From positions 1 to 64,000 of the forward strand of contig JAJYBU010000017.1 in NCBI GenBank assembly GCA_021778845.1: DNA of 64,000 nucleotides, given 5' to 3'. The translations under genes and the position numbers were made by a program. The notes beneath the pieces were generated by a model. It made no database searches and was not told the origin of the DNA. It worked only from the letters and a program-made list of their open reading frames with translations. The number at the start of each line of letters is the position of its first letter. Within the stretch, counting starts at the first letter, position 1. Origin of the DNA: Acidobacteriota bacterium. GTDB taxonomy: Bacteria; Acidobacteriota; Terriglobia; Terriglobales; Acidobacteriaceae. This document shows, in pieces, positions 26,559-36,901 of this stretch.

Positions 26559-29500
26559 CTACGCGCTTCCCGGCGTCTGAGTTCTCGATGGTCCCCCTCG
26601 GCGCAAAGCCCTCCGTTTGATGAGTAGAAAGAAGATGGGGACAAGCACCAGAACGTGGATCGTCGATGTAATCATTCCTCCAACAATGGGTGCTGCGATC
26701 GGCTTCATCACATCCGAACCGATGCCAGTTTCCCATAGGATCGGTGCAAGACTCAGAATCACCGCTGCTACGGTCATCAACTTTGGCCGCAGACGCTGCA
26801 CCGCACCTTCCATAATGGCCTGCTCCAGCGCCGCGTCGGTCATAGGTTCGGGCAGCGCGAGATGTCGCTGGAAGGCATCCTCCAGATACACCACCATTAC
26901 TACGCCCGTCTCCACCGCGATACCAAATAGCGCAATATAGCCGACCCACACCGCGACGCTGAAGTTATAACCGAGCGCCCACTGTAACAACAGGCCGCCA
27001 GACATTGCATAGAGCGTAGGAACGATCAGCACCACAGCTTCGATGGCAGATTTAAAGACAAGATAGAGCAGAAAAAAGATTGCGCAGAAAACAATCGGCA
27101 GGATGATCCTCAAACGTTGTTTTGCGCGCATCTCGAACTCATACTCTCCAGCCCAGCGCCAGGTGTAGCCTGCCGGAAGCGTCAACTTCTGATGCAGCAA
27201 CTGTTCCGCTCGATGCACAAAGCCGTCGTAGTTATGCGTGTTGAGATTGAGATAGACATAGCCAGTCAACGCCCCGTCTTCGTCACGGATCATCGACGGG
27301 CCGCGCGAGTAGAAGACGTGAGCCACTTCGCCAAGAGGAACCTGCTCTCCCGAAGGGGTTGCAATCAGCGCCCTGGAAATCTCCTCAGGATGATCGCGAA
27401 AGTCATGCAGATAGCGGACAGCGATGGGAAAGCGTTCACGGCCTTGCACGTTCTGCGCTATGTCGGCGCCGCCAATCTCTGACGTCACAACGCGCTGCAC
27501 ATCAGCCACACTGAGGCCATAGCGTGCGGCTTGTGAGCGGTTCACCTCCACATTAAGATAGAAGCCTTGTGCTACGCGCTCTGCAAATACAGAGTTCGCG
27601 TCCGGCATGGCGGAGAGCACCTGCTGCATCTGCGCTCCGATATCCTCAATGGTCGAGAGATTGGGTCCCTGGATCTTGATGCCGACCGCGGTCTTGATGC
27701 CGGTAAGCTCCATGTCGAGTCGGTTCGCAACAGGCATGGTCCAACTGTTCGTCAACCCCGGAAACTGCAACTTCTCATCCATGTCATGGATCAAAGTTTC
27801 GTACGTCATGCCCGGGCGCCACTGCGCACGGGGCTTCAGCATAATCGTCGTATCGTACATATCGAGGGGTGCGTTGTCTGTCGCGCTGTCAGAGCGGCCG
27901 ACCGTTCCAAAGACTGTAGCAACCTCCGGGAAGGAGCGGATGATCCGGTCCTGCTCCTGCATCAGGGAGACAGCCTGCGTCATCGAAATACCCGGCAGCG
28001 CATTCGGCATGTACAGGGCGGAGCCTTCATACAGTGCCGGCATAAACTGGCTGCCGATACGAAAGTAGAGCGGAACCGTCACGGCCAGAAAGACAAGGTT
28101 CAGCGCGATGACCACCTTCCAGTGTTCCAGGCACCAGCGCAGCACGGGAAGATAGATAGCCTGAGCCATGCGCGCCGCCGGGTTTTGTGACTCGGGACGC
28201 AGCTTCCCACGCAGGCAGAACGGCATCAGCGCAGGCACCAGCGTGATCGAAAGCAGTGAGGAAAAGATGAGTGCAAGCGTCTTCGTCCACGCCAGCGGAC
28301 GGAACATGCGGCCTTCCTGTGCCTCCAGCAGAAACACAGGAAGAAAGGACACAACAATAATGAGCAGCGAATAAAACAGCGCCGGCCCAACCTGCTGCGC
28401 AGCGCCCACAAGAACACGTCGCCGCTCGGCTCCGTCCGGTACATCCGTGCGCTCGGAGAGGTGGCGATACCCATTCTCCACCATGACGATGGCAGCGTCG
28501 ATCAGCACGCCGACGGCCAGCGCCAGGCCTCCGAGCGACATGATGTTGGAGCTGACATGCAAAAAGTACATCGGGATGAACGCTGCCAGCACCGCTATCG
28601 GCAGCGTCAGGATGGGGACCAGGGCAGAACGGAAGTGGAATAGAAACGCAATGCAGACGAACGCCACAATAATGGCCTCGGCAATCAGGTCTCGCTTCAG
28701 AGTGTGGATCGACTCGTCGATCAACCAGGAGCGGTCGTAAGCCGTCACAACCTCAACTCCGGGTGGCAGCGAAGGCGCGATCTCACGGAACTTCGCCTTC
28801 ACCCCGTTGATGACGTCGAGCGCGTTCATGCCATAGCGCATCACCACAATGCCACCGACAGTCTCACCTTCACCCTGCCAGTCAGCCGCGCCGCGTCGCA
28901 CATCCGGCCCGAATGACACCGTGCCCAAATCTCGCACCAGCACAGGCGTTCCGTTCTTGCTCCCAACAGCAACGTCTTCCAGATCGGTGAGCGAGCGAAG
29001 ATATCCAAGCCCGCGAATCATATACTCGGCTCCGCTCATGTTGAGTACATCTCCGCCAACTTCATTCGTACTCTGTCGCACGCGGTCGATGACAGTAGAA
29101 GCAGAAATTCCGTACGAGAACAACTTATTAGGATCGAGATTCACTTGGTACTGGCGCACAAAGCCGCCAATGCTCGCCACCTCCGCGACACCCGGCACGG
29201 TTTCAAGTTGGTAGCGCAAGTACCAATCCTGCAACGCGCGCAGGTCTGCCAGACTCTTCGTATGGCTACGGTCCACAAGGGCGTACTCGTAGACCCAGCC
29301 AGCACCCGTGGCATCTGGACCGATTGCTGGATGCACGTCCGCAGGAAGCTTTCCTGCGATCTGCTGCAGGTACTCAATCACGCGCGATCGCGCCCAGTAG
29401 AGATCAGTCCCATCCTGAAAGACGACGAAGACGTAGGAATCGCCAAACATGGTTTGCGCGCGCACGTTTTTGACGTTCGGAGCCGAGAGCAACGCGGTCA

Positions 29501-29708
29501 CAATCGGGTACGTGACCTGGTCTTCAATCACATTCGGTGGCTCTCCAGCCCACGGGGTATGAATGATCACCTGCACGTCGCTGATGTCGGGCAGAGCATC
29601 GAGCGGCACCCGCTTCATACACCATAGCCCTGCAACAAATAAAAAAATCGCGCCCGTGAACACGAGGAATGGATTGCGCGCACACCACGCAATGATGCGT
29701 GAGATCAT
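26559..29708 (-). CDS. cusA: CusA-type heavy-metal RND efflux pump
   Basis: Inner-membrane proton-driven pump of 1049 residues that expels monovalent copper or silver through CusB and CusC. It has the RND layout of two sets of transmembrane helices and two large periplasmic loops. The helix-4 segment AVGVLIDAAIVMVEN has the single Asp typical of CusA, not the two of CzcA. Periplasmic Met-containing segments such as ALYMPNALPGISM resemble the CusA metal relay. ATG 29708 overlaps the cusB stop (TGATG) and gives the conserved MISRIIAWCARNP start. Metal specificity is inferred. Confidence 0.92.
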   Translation of the reverse strand: MISRIIAWCARNPFLVFTGAIFLFVAGLWCMKRVPLDALPDISDVQVIIHTPWAGEPPNVIEDQVTYPIVTALLSAPNVKNVRAQTMFGDSYVFVVFQDGTDLYWARSRVIEYLQQIAGKLPADVHPAIGPDATGAGWVYEYALVDRSHTKSLADLRALQDWYLRYQLETVPGVAEVASIGGFVRQYQVNLDPNKLFSYGISASTVIDRVRQSTNEVGGDVLNMSGAEYMIRGLGYLRSLTDLEDVAVGSKNGTPVLVRDLGTVSFGPDVRRGAADWQGEGETVGGIVVMRYGMNALDVINGVKAKFREIAPSLPPGVEVVTAYDRSWLIDESIHTLKRDLIAEAIIVAFVCIAFLFHFRSALVPILTLPIAVLAAFIPMYFLHVSSNIMSLGGLALAVGVLIDAAIVMVENGYRHLSERTDVPDGAERRRVLVGAAQQVGPALFYSLLIIVVSFLPVFLLEAQEGRMFRPLAWTKTLALIFSSLLSITLVPALMPFCLRGKLRPESQNPAARMAQAIYLPVLRWCLEHWKVVIALNLVFLAVTVPLYFRIGSQFMPALYEGSALYMPNALPGISMTQAVSLMQEQDRIIRSFPEVATVFGTVGRSDSATDNAPLDMYDTTIMLKPRAQWRPGMTYETLIHDMDEKLQFPGLTNSWTMPVANRLDMELTGIKTAVGIKIQGPNLSTIEDIGAQMQQVLSAMPDANSVFAERVAQGFYLNVEVNRSQAARYGLSVADVQRVVTSEIGGADIAQNVQGRERFPIAVRYLHDFRDHPEEISRALIATPSGEQVPLGEVAHVFYSRGPSMIRDEDGALTGYVYLNLNTHNYDGFVHRAEQLLHQKLTLPAGYTWRWAGEYEFEMRAKQRLRIILPIVFCAIFFLLYLVFKSAIEAVVLIVPTLYAMSGGLLLQWALGYNFSVAVWVGYIALFGIAVETGVVMVVYLEDAFQRHLALPEPMTDAALEQAIMEGAVQRLRPKLMTVAAVILSLAPILWETGIGSDVMKPIAAPIVGGMITSTIHVLVLVPIFFLLIKRRALRRGGPSRTQTPGSA

Positions 29709-31279
29709 CACATCCCTCCCGCAACACTGACGCCAAGTTGTTTTGTCGCCACGGTCTGGCCTCCACGTTGGACTGTCACCGACACCTGCCATGTGCCAGC
29801 GGTCGAAAGTTGTACCGTGCCTTCATAGGACCCACTGCCCTTCTCTGCCAACATTGCCGCAGCGTGTTCCGCCGCCATACCCATGGCAGGCATCGCGGGC
29901 ATAAAGAACGTTGCCTTCACCTGCGCCCCGGTCGCTGGTTTTCCGTCCGCATCCGTCACCTTCACGCGCACCGTATTCGAGCCATTTCGTGGAGGGGATG
30001 GCTCCGTGCTGAAGTCAATCTGCATAGCCTTTCCCGGCGCGGCGCTTGTGCTCTGCGGTGGTGCAGGCGCTGCAAAGCCTCCCACAGACGCTTGAAGCTG
30101 CGCCTCCGAGTCCACCAGAAAATTAGCTGAGCTAACCACCTGGTCGCCTGCCTTCAGGCCCTTCAGTACCACAACGGAATCGCCGATCTGCGGCCCCGTC
30201 TCAATCGTACGTGGCTCCAGATAGCCTTCCCCGTGGTTTACAAAAGCAATCATCCTTGTGCCTGTCTGTAGCACGGCAGAGGCTGGCATCACCAACTGGC
30301 GTCCTAGCGGTGCCGCAATCACGACGTTCACATACATCCCCGGTTTCAGCACGACGCCAGGATTGCGAAATACAAGTCGCACTCGCACCGTTCGCGTCGC
30401 TGGATCCACCTGCGGCAGAATCTGGTCGATCCGCCCTCCAAAATTGCGGCCCGGATACGCATCGACTGAGACCTGCGCGGAGTCACCCGGCTTCAACCGG
30501 CCTACATCGTTTTGAAACACATTCGCATATACCCACACCGTCGAGAGGTCGGCAATGGTATACAGCTTCGTCTCCGGCTGCACATACGCATTCGGCAGAG
30601 CGTTGCGTTCAATCACATACCCCGATGCCGGTGAGTCGATGGCCATGTTCCGCTGCACCTTCCCACTTTGCTCCAGCTCAGTGATGGCCTGCGCCGGAAC
30701 GCCGAACTGCTGCAACCGCTCTGCCGCGGCCTTAAGCAACCAGCCACCCTCCTTCGCCGCCATTCCATTCGCATCCGGTGCAAACGCCTTCTGGTTCTGC
30801 CGCGCCAGCACATACTCCTGCTCGCTGCTCACCACGTCCGGGCTATACACCGTGAACAGTTGCTGTCCCTTGTGCACATACTGGTAGGTCGCATTCACCG
30901 AAACATCCTGGATCCATCCAGGAAAACGAGTCTGCACATAAGAAACCTTCTCCTCGTCGATGTCTACATTGCCGGGAACATTGACATCGTCGTTCAGATT
31001 TCTGAATTCCACCGTCGCCGTCGTGACGCCAATCTCCTGCAGGCGTTGCGGAGACAACTGCACCGGTGCCAGGGCCATCTCGCCGTGCGAAGGTGTGCCT
31101 GCCGCCGACGTTGACGGTGCAACACTCTGCGGACCGCGCGCCACCACCACCGACTCTGACGAGGCCGCTTCCGGCATCGCACGATTCCGGTACACAAGTA
31201 CATACGCAAGCATCGCAGCCAGCACGATGCAGACGGCAACGGCCGCCACGAACGCAATCAAATAAGGACGTGTCTTCAT
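29708..31279 (-). CDS. cusB: CusB-type efflux adaptor with extra C-terminal YtkA/FixH-like domain
   Basis: Periplasmic adaptor joining CusA to the outer-membrane channel, 523 residues. It has an N-terminal membrane anchor (residues ~8-30), a barrel-sandwich hybrid domain around NVDIDEEKVSYVQTRFPGWI, a helical hairpin, beta-barrel (VYANVFQNDVGRLKPGD) and membrane-proximal domains. From about residue 420 it carries an additional immunoglobulin-like YtkA/FixH-type domain (NTVRVKVTDADGKP, FFMPAMPAMGM), which standard CusB (about 407 residues) lacks. The Met-rich loop could bind copper. Overlaps: TGATG with cusA, ATGA with cusC. Confidence 0.9.
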   Translation of the reverse strand: MKTRPYLIAFVAAVAVCIVLAAMLAYVLVYRNRAMPEAASSESVVVARGPQSVAPSTSAAGTPSHGEMALAPVQLSPQRLQEIGVTTATVEFRNLNDDVNVPGNVDIDEEKVSYVQTRFPGWIQDVSVNATYQYVHKGQQLFTVYSPDVVSSEQEYVLARQNQKAFAPDANGMAAKEGGWLLKAAAERLQQFGVPAQAITELEQSGKVQRNMAIDSPASGYVIERNALPNAYVQPETKLYTIADLSTVWVYANVFQNDVGRLKPGDSAQVSVDAYPGRNFGGRIDQILPQVDPATRTVRVRLVFRNPGVVLKPGMYVNVVIAAPLGRQLVMPASAVLQTGTRMIAFVNHGEGYLEPRTIETGPQIGDSVVVLKGLKAGDQVVSSANFLVDSEAQLQASVGGFAAPAPPQSTSAAPGKAMQIDFSTEPSPPRNGSNTVRVKVTDADGKPATGAQVKATFFMPAMPAMGMAAEHAAAMLAEKGSGSYEGTVQLSTAGTWQVSVTVQRGGQTVATKQLGVSVAGGM

Positions 31280-32634
31280 GGTTTCACCTCTGCTGCGGGG
31301 GGCGCGGATAGGTTGATAGGTGCGCCTGTGGCAAGCTCAAGATCGGCCAGCCGTGTATCAAAATCAGCAACCGCCTGAAGCCATTCCAGGTCGATGTTGA
31401 TCACCGTCATCTGGCTGTCGAGCAGGTCCAGAAAGTCCGTCTTGTCATTCGCATAGGCAATCACGCTCGACTGCAATGTGGCCTCTGCCTGCGGACGCAG
31501 ATCATCGTGATACATCCGTGCGAGCTCTTGCGCTGATCGCGCCTCGACAAGCCCTTCTTGAATCTCTCCGAATGCGGCACGGCGCAGTGCCACCAACTCT
31601 GCATCCTGCTCCGTGGCTTGCACCGTTGCCTCTGCAATCTCCGCATCATGCTTGCGGTGATTCAGCCAGGGAAGATTCATCGAGCCTTCCACCATGTAGC
31701 TATTGCGCATGTTAGTGGTGGGCTGCATCAGCATGTAGCCCGCCGAGACGGTGAAGTCCGGAACGTACGCCTTCCGCGCCAGCACCTGCTCGGTGTGACT
31801 CTGCTCCGCAGCCGCCTTCGCCGCCCTCAAATCAGGCAACTCCTGCAGCGCAAGTGTTTCGAGCGTCTGCACCGTAGGCAACGGCGACAGCACAGCAAAC
31901 TCTCCAGTCACACGCAACGGGTCTGCGGGGTCGCGTCCCAGCAGCGTGTTCAGGCGCGCCCGCGCAAGGTCCGCATCGTGGTCGAAACGAATCATGTGCT
32001 CCGCCAGGCCAGTGAGCGTGACCTGCGCCTTCAGAATGTCCTGCTGCGATACCTTGCCAACCGCATACTTGATACGCGCCGCCTCAATCGCCTGGCGCGC
32101 AATCCCCACATGCTGGTCGTGGATCCGCATCTCATCGTCTGCACGCAGCAGATCGTCAAAGGCCTTGTGCGCTCGCACTCGCACCTCTAGTCTCACCTGG
32201 TCCAACTGTGCCTTGGCCACCTCCACGCCGGATGAAGCCACGCTCGTGCGCAGCGCCCGCTTGCCCACTCCCGGCAGCGTCTGGCTGACGCTGAACATGT
32301 TCAACGCCTGGTTGTAATTCCACGGCTGCTGAAGCGGAACGCCCCACCCCCGATACATGGCCGACGGATCGTCGAGCGCGCCAGCCAGCGGAACATGCGC
32401 CTCGGCGACAGCAACTCGACGAGCCGCGACCGCAATCTCAGGATTCCCTGCCAGAGCCAGCCGTTCAACATCCTCCAGCGTCAGTGCCGTCCCGGAGGCC
32501 TCCGCCGGAGGGTTCTCTTCAAGCAGCGCGGCAAAGGCCGCCAGCGGGTCGCTCGCCGCAAACGTCTGCGCGCGGGAAGCGCTGGTCGACGCACTGAGCG
32601 CCACCATGCAACATGCAACAACAAACAATTTCAT
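31276..32634 (-). CDS. cusC: TolC/CusC-type outer membrane efflux protein
   Basis: Outer-membrane channel of the tripartite pump, 452 residues. It has a signal peptide (about residues 1-22, ending ASRAQ) and two copies of the coiled-coil OEP domain, e.g. ALTLEDVERLALAGNPEIAVA and later LQELPDLRAAKAAAEQS. There is no lipobox Cys at the cleavage site. Second gene of the operon, 110 bases after the small Cys-rich gene and overlapping cusB by ATGA. Confidence 0.9.
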   Translation of the reverse strand: MKLFVVACCMVALSASTSASRAQTFAASDPLAAFAALLEENPPAEASGTALTLEDVERLALAGNPEIAVAARRVAVAEAHVPLAGALDDPSAMYRGWGVPLQQPWNYNQALNMFSVSQTLPGVGKRALRTSVASSGVEVAKAQLDQVRLEVRVRAHKAFDDLLRADDEMRIHDQHVGIARQAIEAARIKYAVGKVSQQDILKAQVTLTGLAEHMIRFDHDADLARARLNTLLGRDPADPLRVTGEFAVLSPLPTVQTLETLALQELPDLRAAKAAAEQSHTEQVLARKAYVPDFTVSAGYMLMQPTTNMRNSYMVEGSMNLPWLNHRKHDAEIAEATVQATEQDAELVALRRAAFGEIQEGLVEARSAQELARMYHDDLRPQAEATLQSSVIAYANDKTDFLDLLDSQMTVINIDLEWLQAVADFDTRLADLELATGAPINLSAPPAAEVKP

Positions 32635-32744
32635 GGACTCTCTCCCAAGGGCTGCGGGTATACAAGCCGGGCTGCGCGTCTACTATGCGCCGAGGCGCAG
32701 GTAGCCACACGAAGGCCCAGGTTCAGCCGGCAAAGGATGGAGTT

Positions 32745-33116
32745 CTAGATTCGAAGTGCAAACGCGCCGCCCGGCGGGAACTTCGGCGGCGGTGCTTTGG
32801 ATGCGTTACGACACACGATACTCGAACGACTACTCTCTTCGAGTGCCTTCGCGTGGGGCACAATGACAAGCCTCTGTGAATGCTCAGATGAGTACGGTTG
32901 CGCCGGGGACACAATGAAATTCTGACCCTGAATCTGACAACACGCACCGCTTGCTCCCATCACAGGCGAGCAACAGTCCGGGCCCATCTCCATCTGTTTG
33001 CAGCAATCAGGCCGTCCAGCCTTCTGCATACCCAGCAGGCACGCGGCCGCCGGCATCGCAGTCCAGAGGACGACAACGGCCAGCAGGAACAACGCGGATT
33101 TTCTGCCCCAATTCAC
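32745..33116 (-). CDS. Small Cys/Met-rich exported protein, possible metal binder
   Basis: A 123-residue protein I do not recognise as a named family. It has a signal peptide or membrane helix (FLLAVVVLWTAMPAAA, residues ~10-25) and then a Cys/Met-rich patch: DCCKQMEMGPDCC, ASGACC. The C-terminal half is polar and carries one further Cys. Its place ahead of cusCBA on the same strand suggests a periplasmic copper or silver carrier in the role of CusF, but the sequence is not CusF-like. The C-terminal tail (PPPKFPPGGAF) looks disordered. Confidence 0.7.
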   Translation of the reverse strand: MNWGRKSALFLLAVVVLWTAMPAAACLLGMQKAGRPDCCKQMEMGPDCCSPVMGASGACCQIQGQNFIVSPAQPYSSEHSQRLVIVPHAKALEESSRSSIVCRNASKAPPPKFPPGGAFALRI

Positions 33117-33274
33117 GTGTAAGCGTCCTGTCCGTCAATTATAAGCTTCAGTGACCTGCCCGTTCGCCGCAGTGATAGACATCACCTATGCGCGCTTGAA
33201 AACTCGATGTGTCATGCATTCGTCAAGCCCAGCAGCTACAGCCGGACAATGATCGTTCTGCCAGTCGACACTTA

Positions 33275-33511
33275 CTATTCCGACTTCGATCGCTGAGCAG
33301 AGCGATCAAACCGGAACACATAGCGCAGCAGCCCTGCGTTAATCGCAAACAGCACTGTTGAACTGATCGCCGCAGGAATGGCCGCACGAGCTTCGTGACG
33401 GAAGATGGCTTCCATACTCACCGTGAGCAGCCAAAGCTGGACCACCACGCAGGTTGCGACAAACACAAGAATGGAAGTAAAGAGGGCTGTGCCCTGCTGC
33501 TGGACGCTCAT
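33275..33511 (-). CDS. Small two-helix membrane protein (DUF6755-like)
   Basis: 78 residues with two hydrophobic helices (TALFTSILVFVATCVVVQLWLL, residues ~8-29, and AAISSTVLFAINAGLLRYVF, ~46-65). It overlaps the Rieske gene by ATGA and ends the six-gene operon. It resembles small proteins found next to Rieske genes in Acidobacteria. A likely role is membrane anchoring or quinone contact for the redox complex; this is inferred from position. Confidence 0.75.
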   Translation of the reverse strand: MSVQQQGTALFTSILVFVATCVVVQLWLLTVSMEAIFRHEARAAIPAAISSTVLFAINAGLLRYVFRFDRSAQRSKSE

Positions 33512-34044
33512 GCCGAAACCTCCACCCCTGTAGCAAACAACTCATCGCCACGTCGTTCAATGACGATCCTAGCTAACGGACGTGTAGGGGGGCCGGCCGT
33601 GGGACGTCCTGCCTTAAGGTCAAACGCACCGTTGTGGCACGGGCAAAACAGATCGCGATCCTGCGCCTTGTAGACAACCGCGCACGAGAGATGCGTACAC
33701 ACCTGTGAATACGCGACGATCTGCCCCTCCGGCATGGATACCGCGATGCAAGGATCTTTGTCCGTCGGATACCGAAAGAGCATCGAACCTTCGCGCTCCA
33801 GGTCGAGCGCTGAACCGATGGGCCGCTCCGCAAACACGGCTTCACGATGCCAATGCCCAATGCCTGCCGCAGCCCAGTTTGCAGTTGCCAGCAACGCCGA
33901 GCCGAGCGTTAGAAACTTCACCATTTCGCGCCGTGCCACGTAATGGTCGCCTTCCCACTCCACAGGGAAATCCTTCTTCCACTGTTCATCCGTTGTTTCA
34001 GAATCGCAATTCTCGCAGTGCTTGCAGCTCTTATTCTCTTCCAT
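33508..34044 (-). CDS. Rieske [2Fe-2S] protein with Tat signal-anchor
   Basis: A 178-residue Rieske protein. Cluster ligands are C116 and H118 (CTHLSC) and C134 and H137 (CPCH), and C121 and C136 can form the usual disulfide. The N terminus has a CxxCxxC patch (C7, C10, C13) and then RREMVKFLTLGSALLA at 38-53, a twin-arginine signal or anchor, so the Rieske domain should face the periplasm. It probably passes electrons between quinol and a partner in the neighbouring molybdoenzyme complex. It is coupled to the ferredoxin gene by TAATG. Confidence 0.92.
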   Translation of the reverse strand: MEENKSCKHCENCDSETTDEQWKKDFPVEWEGDHYVARREMVKFLTLGSALLATANWAAAGIGHWHREAVFAERPIGSALDLEREGSMLFRYPTDKDPCIAVSMPEGQIVAYSQVCTHLSCAVVYKAQDRDLFCPCHNGAFDLKAGRPTAGPPTRPLARIVIERRGDELFATGVEVSA

Positions 34045-34667
34045 TACGCATTCTCCAACATGAGTGCTACGTCATAGGGGTCGCGCGGTAATGCAGCGGC
34101 CGTGCCTGCAATCTGCACAACGTCGATGTCGACTCGCTGAACCTCAGGCGGCACCATCACGTACACCTTCGTTCGTACGACCTCACCGCCAAACTTCCAC
34201 TCGTTGATCGGAATACCTCGCCGCGTGCGCTGGATATCCTGCATCGTCGTGTACGTGAGCGCTCCTGAAGGACAGACCGTCGCACACATGGGCTTCTTGC
34301 CCACGCTGCTGCGGTCGTAACACATATCGCACTTCATCATCTGGTCGATGTCAATCTGATACTTTGGAACCCCGAACGGGCAGGACATGACGCAGTTCGA
34401 GCAGCCAATGCAACGCGGCTTGAGCGAACTCTGCACCACTCCATCCGGCGTCTTCTTGATAGCGTCGGCCGGACATACCTGTGCACAGATCGGCTCCTCA
34501 CAGTGCATGCAAATCTGTGGCGCCGTCTGCACACTCTCACGCCGCGCAACGGTCTCCAGATGAATCATCGAGACCCCACGGTGCGTGTCGCATTCAGCGC
34601 AAGCCTGCACGCAAGCCTGGCATCCAATGCAGCGCGAGTAATCGATGAAGAATTCTGCGTTTTTCAT
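34044..34667 (-). CDS. Four-cluster 4Fe-4S ferredoxin subunit
   Basis: A 207-residue electron-transfer subunit of the NarH/DmsB/NrfC type. Four Cys groups are visible: [11 protein letters not shown] near residue 13, [14 protein letters not shown] near 53, [12 protein letters not shown] near 87, and [21 protein letters not shown] near 114. No signal peptide is present. It overlaps the molybdoenzyme gene by ATGA, which indicates a stable two-subunit core, and connects it to the membrane and Rieske parts. Confidence 0.93.
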   Translation of the reverse strand: MKNAEFFIDYSRCIGCQACVQACAECDTHRGVSMIHLETVARRESVQTAPQICMHCEEPICAQVCPADAIKKTPDGVVQSSLKPRCIGCSNCVMSCPFGVPKYQIDIDQMMKCDMCYDRSSVGKKPMCATVCPSGALTYTTMQDIQRTRRGIPINEWKFGGEVVRTKVYVMVPPEVQRVDIDVVQIAGTAAALPRDPYDVALMLENA

Positions 34668-36886
34668 CGGATGCCTCCCGCCTGCACTTCCAACGCTGCA
34701 ATCGCATCATGCGGAGCCTCTGTTTTGCAGACACGAACGGCACAGATCTTATACTCCGGAATCATCGACTGAGGGTCGAGCGCTCGAATCGTCATATTAT
34801 TCGCCGATCGGTCGAGCGGCCAATGATACGGCACAAACACAGTGTCTGGCCGAATCGTCCTTACGATCTTGGCATGGACCACCACGCTTCCTCGGCGGCT
34901 TTCCACCTTGACGTAGTCGTCATCAGCGATGCCAAGCTTCTCCGCCAGCACGGGGTGCAACTCGCAGAACGCCTCTGGCACCTGATCTACCAGAGCGCCA
35001 ATGCGGCGGGTCTGCGTTCCTGAAAGAAAGTGGGCTACGACGCGGCCGGTCGTAAGAATAATCGGATACTCACCATCCGGCATCTCAGCAGAAGGCCGCC
35101 AGTCGACAGGAATAAAGTGCGCTTTCCCATCCGGATGGCCAAACCTTCCACCTTCGTAAAGACGGGGCGTTCCAGGATGATCCAGCGTAGGGCACGGCCA
35201 GCAAATTCCATTGTTCTTCTCGATCTTGTCCCAGGTAATTCCGAAATAGTCTGAAACGCCGCCCTTCGACGCAACCCGCAACTCGTCAAAGATCTCCTGC
35301 GGCCCCGAGTAGTTGAACTTGTCTCCGTGTCCCAGCCTGCGTGCAATCTCGCAGATAATCTTCCAGTCTTCGCGTGCACCTTCAGGCGGAGCCACCACCT
35401 TCCGATGACGGATCACGCGCCCCTCCGTATTGGTGGTTGTCCCCTCGTCTTCCTCCATCAGAGATCCAGCGAGCACAATATCGGCGTGCCGAGACGTTTC
35501 AGATAAAAAGAAATCAATATTCGCGTAAAACTCCAGCTTGCCAAACGCTTCACGTGTGAAGTTCGCATCTGGCAGTGAGACCACCGGGTTGAAGCAAATC
35601 GAGATCAGTCCCTTAATCTTGCCCGCGTGAATGGCCTCTACGAGTGGAATCGCTGATAGCCCTTTTTGCGGCAGCGATTCCTCAGGAACGCCCCACACTC
35701 CTGCGATGTACTTGCGATGCTCAGGGTTTGAGATGTCCCGGTTGCCCGGAAGTTGGTCGCATTTACCTCCTTGCTCCCGCGCTCCCTGTCCATTGCCTTG
35801 GCCGGTAATCATAGCGTAGCCACAGCCTTCGCGGCCCAGTCGGCCTGACGCGAGAACAAGCGACATCACGGCAATACAGTTCTCCACACCCTTGCTATGG
35901 TGCTCGATCCCCTTCGCATGCAGGACAAAGCTGCTCTTCGCAGGCCCAAATAATTCTGCAGCGCGGATAATCATCGCAGATGGAACGCCCGCGATCTTTG
36001 ACGCATACTCTGGCGTATATTTCTCGACGGACCGCGCCACTTCTTCAAAGCCAGTCGTATGCTGTTCAATAAACTCTCGATTGATCCAGCCACGCTCGAT
36101 CATCACATGGAGCATGCCGTTGAAGACTCCGATATCTCCACCGGGCTTAACGGGAATATACAGATCCGCACTGCGCGCGATCGGAGTCATACGCGGGTCG
36201 ATGACGATCAACTTGGCGCCCCGGTCCCGCGCTCTCCAGATATAGTCCGTAGTGATAGGCGATGTCTCGGAGATATTCGCTCCCGCTACAAGAATCACAT
36301 CGGCCTCCACAATATCGCTCCATGGATTGCCGCTCCGATCAATGCCGAAAACCTTCTTCGAGGCGGTAGCGGACGACACCATGCAGAGCCGTCCGTTGTA
36401 ATCAATATTCGCCGTCTGCAGCGCGACGCGCGCAAACTTGCCCATCAGATAAGCCTTCTCGTTGACCAGCGACGCGCCGGTAAGCACTGCGAAGGAATCT
36501 TTTCCGTAAGCTCCCTGTATCCGCTTGATTTCCGCTACCACACGATCGAGCGCAGCATCCCATTCGATCGGCTCAAACCCCTTCCCTTCCACGCGAGCAA
36601 GCGGGCTCTTGAGGCGGTCCGGATGCTCATCCTGCATGTATCGCTTGATGCCTTTTGGGCACAGCATGCCGCGATTGAACGGAAAGTCCTCCCACGGCTC
36701 AAAGCCAACAACCTTATTATTCTGTACGCGCAACTGAATGCCACACTGCTGGCCGCAGAAGCAGCAGTGCGTTTTCACCAGCTTGTCGTCTTCCCGCGTA
36801 TCGGTCCATCCACCAGGAGGCACGCGGTGCAACGTTGGCCCAAATTGCTTTACAAGATCGGGAATATCAGTAGAAGGTTTTGCCAT
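34664..36886 (-). CDS. Molybdopterin oxidoreductase, probable nitrate reductase catalytic subunit
   Basis: A 740-residue bis-MGD molybdoenzyme. Its [4Fe-4S] ligands are C41, C44, C48 and C76. C168 in NGRLCMVSS is the expected Mo ligand and resembles the RLCMSSA motif of Nap/Nas nitrate reductases; formate dehydrogenases have LCHAPT or Sec at this place. The C-terminal MGD-binding domain begins around [19 protein letters not shown]. There is no Tat signal, so catalysis should be cytoplasmic. The NarK-like carrier in the same operon supports nitrate as substrate. Formate or another oxyanion remains possible. Confidence 0.85.
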   Translation of the reverse strand: MAKPSTDIPDLVKQFGPTLHRVPPGGWTDTREDDKLVKTHCCFCGQQCGIQLRVQNNKVVGFEPWEDFPFNRGMLCPKGIKRYMQDEHPDRLKSPLARVEGKGFEPIEWDAALDRVVAEIKRIQGAYGKDSFAVLTGASLVNEKAYLMGKFARVALQTANIDYNGRLCMVSSATASKKVFGIDRSGNPWSDIVEADVILVAGANISETSPITTDYIWRARDRGAKLIVIDPRMTPIARSADLYIPVKPGGDIGVFNGMLHVMIERGWINREFIEQHTTGFEEVARSVEKYTPEYASKIAGVPSAMIIRAAELFGPAKSSFVLHAKGIEHHSKGVENCIAVMSLVLASGRLGREGCGYAMITGQGNGQGAREQGGKCDQLPGNRDISNPEHRKYIAGVWGVPEESLPQKGLSAIPLVEAIHAGKIKGLISICFNPVVSLPDANFTREAFGKLEFYANIDFFLSETSRHADIVLAGSLMEEDEGTTTNTEGRVIRHRKVVAPPEGAREDWKIICEIARRLGHGDKFNYSGPQEIFDELRVASKGGVSDYFGITWDKIEKNNGICWPCPTLDHPGTPRLYEGGRFGHPDGKAHFIPVDWRPSAEMPDGEYPIILTTGRVVAHFLSGTQTRRIGALVDQVPEAFCELHPVLAEKLGIADDDYVKVESRRGSVVVHAKIVRTIRPDTVFVPYHWPLDRSANNMTIRALDPQSMIPEYKICAVRVCKTEAPHDAIAALEVQAGGIR

Positions 36887-36901
36887 GAGGGTTCCTGTCT
36901 C

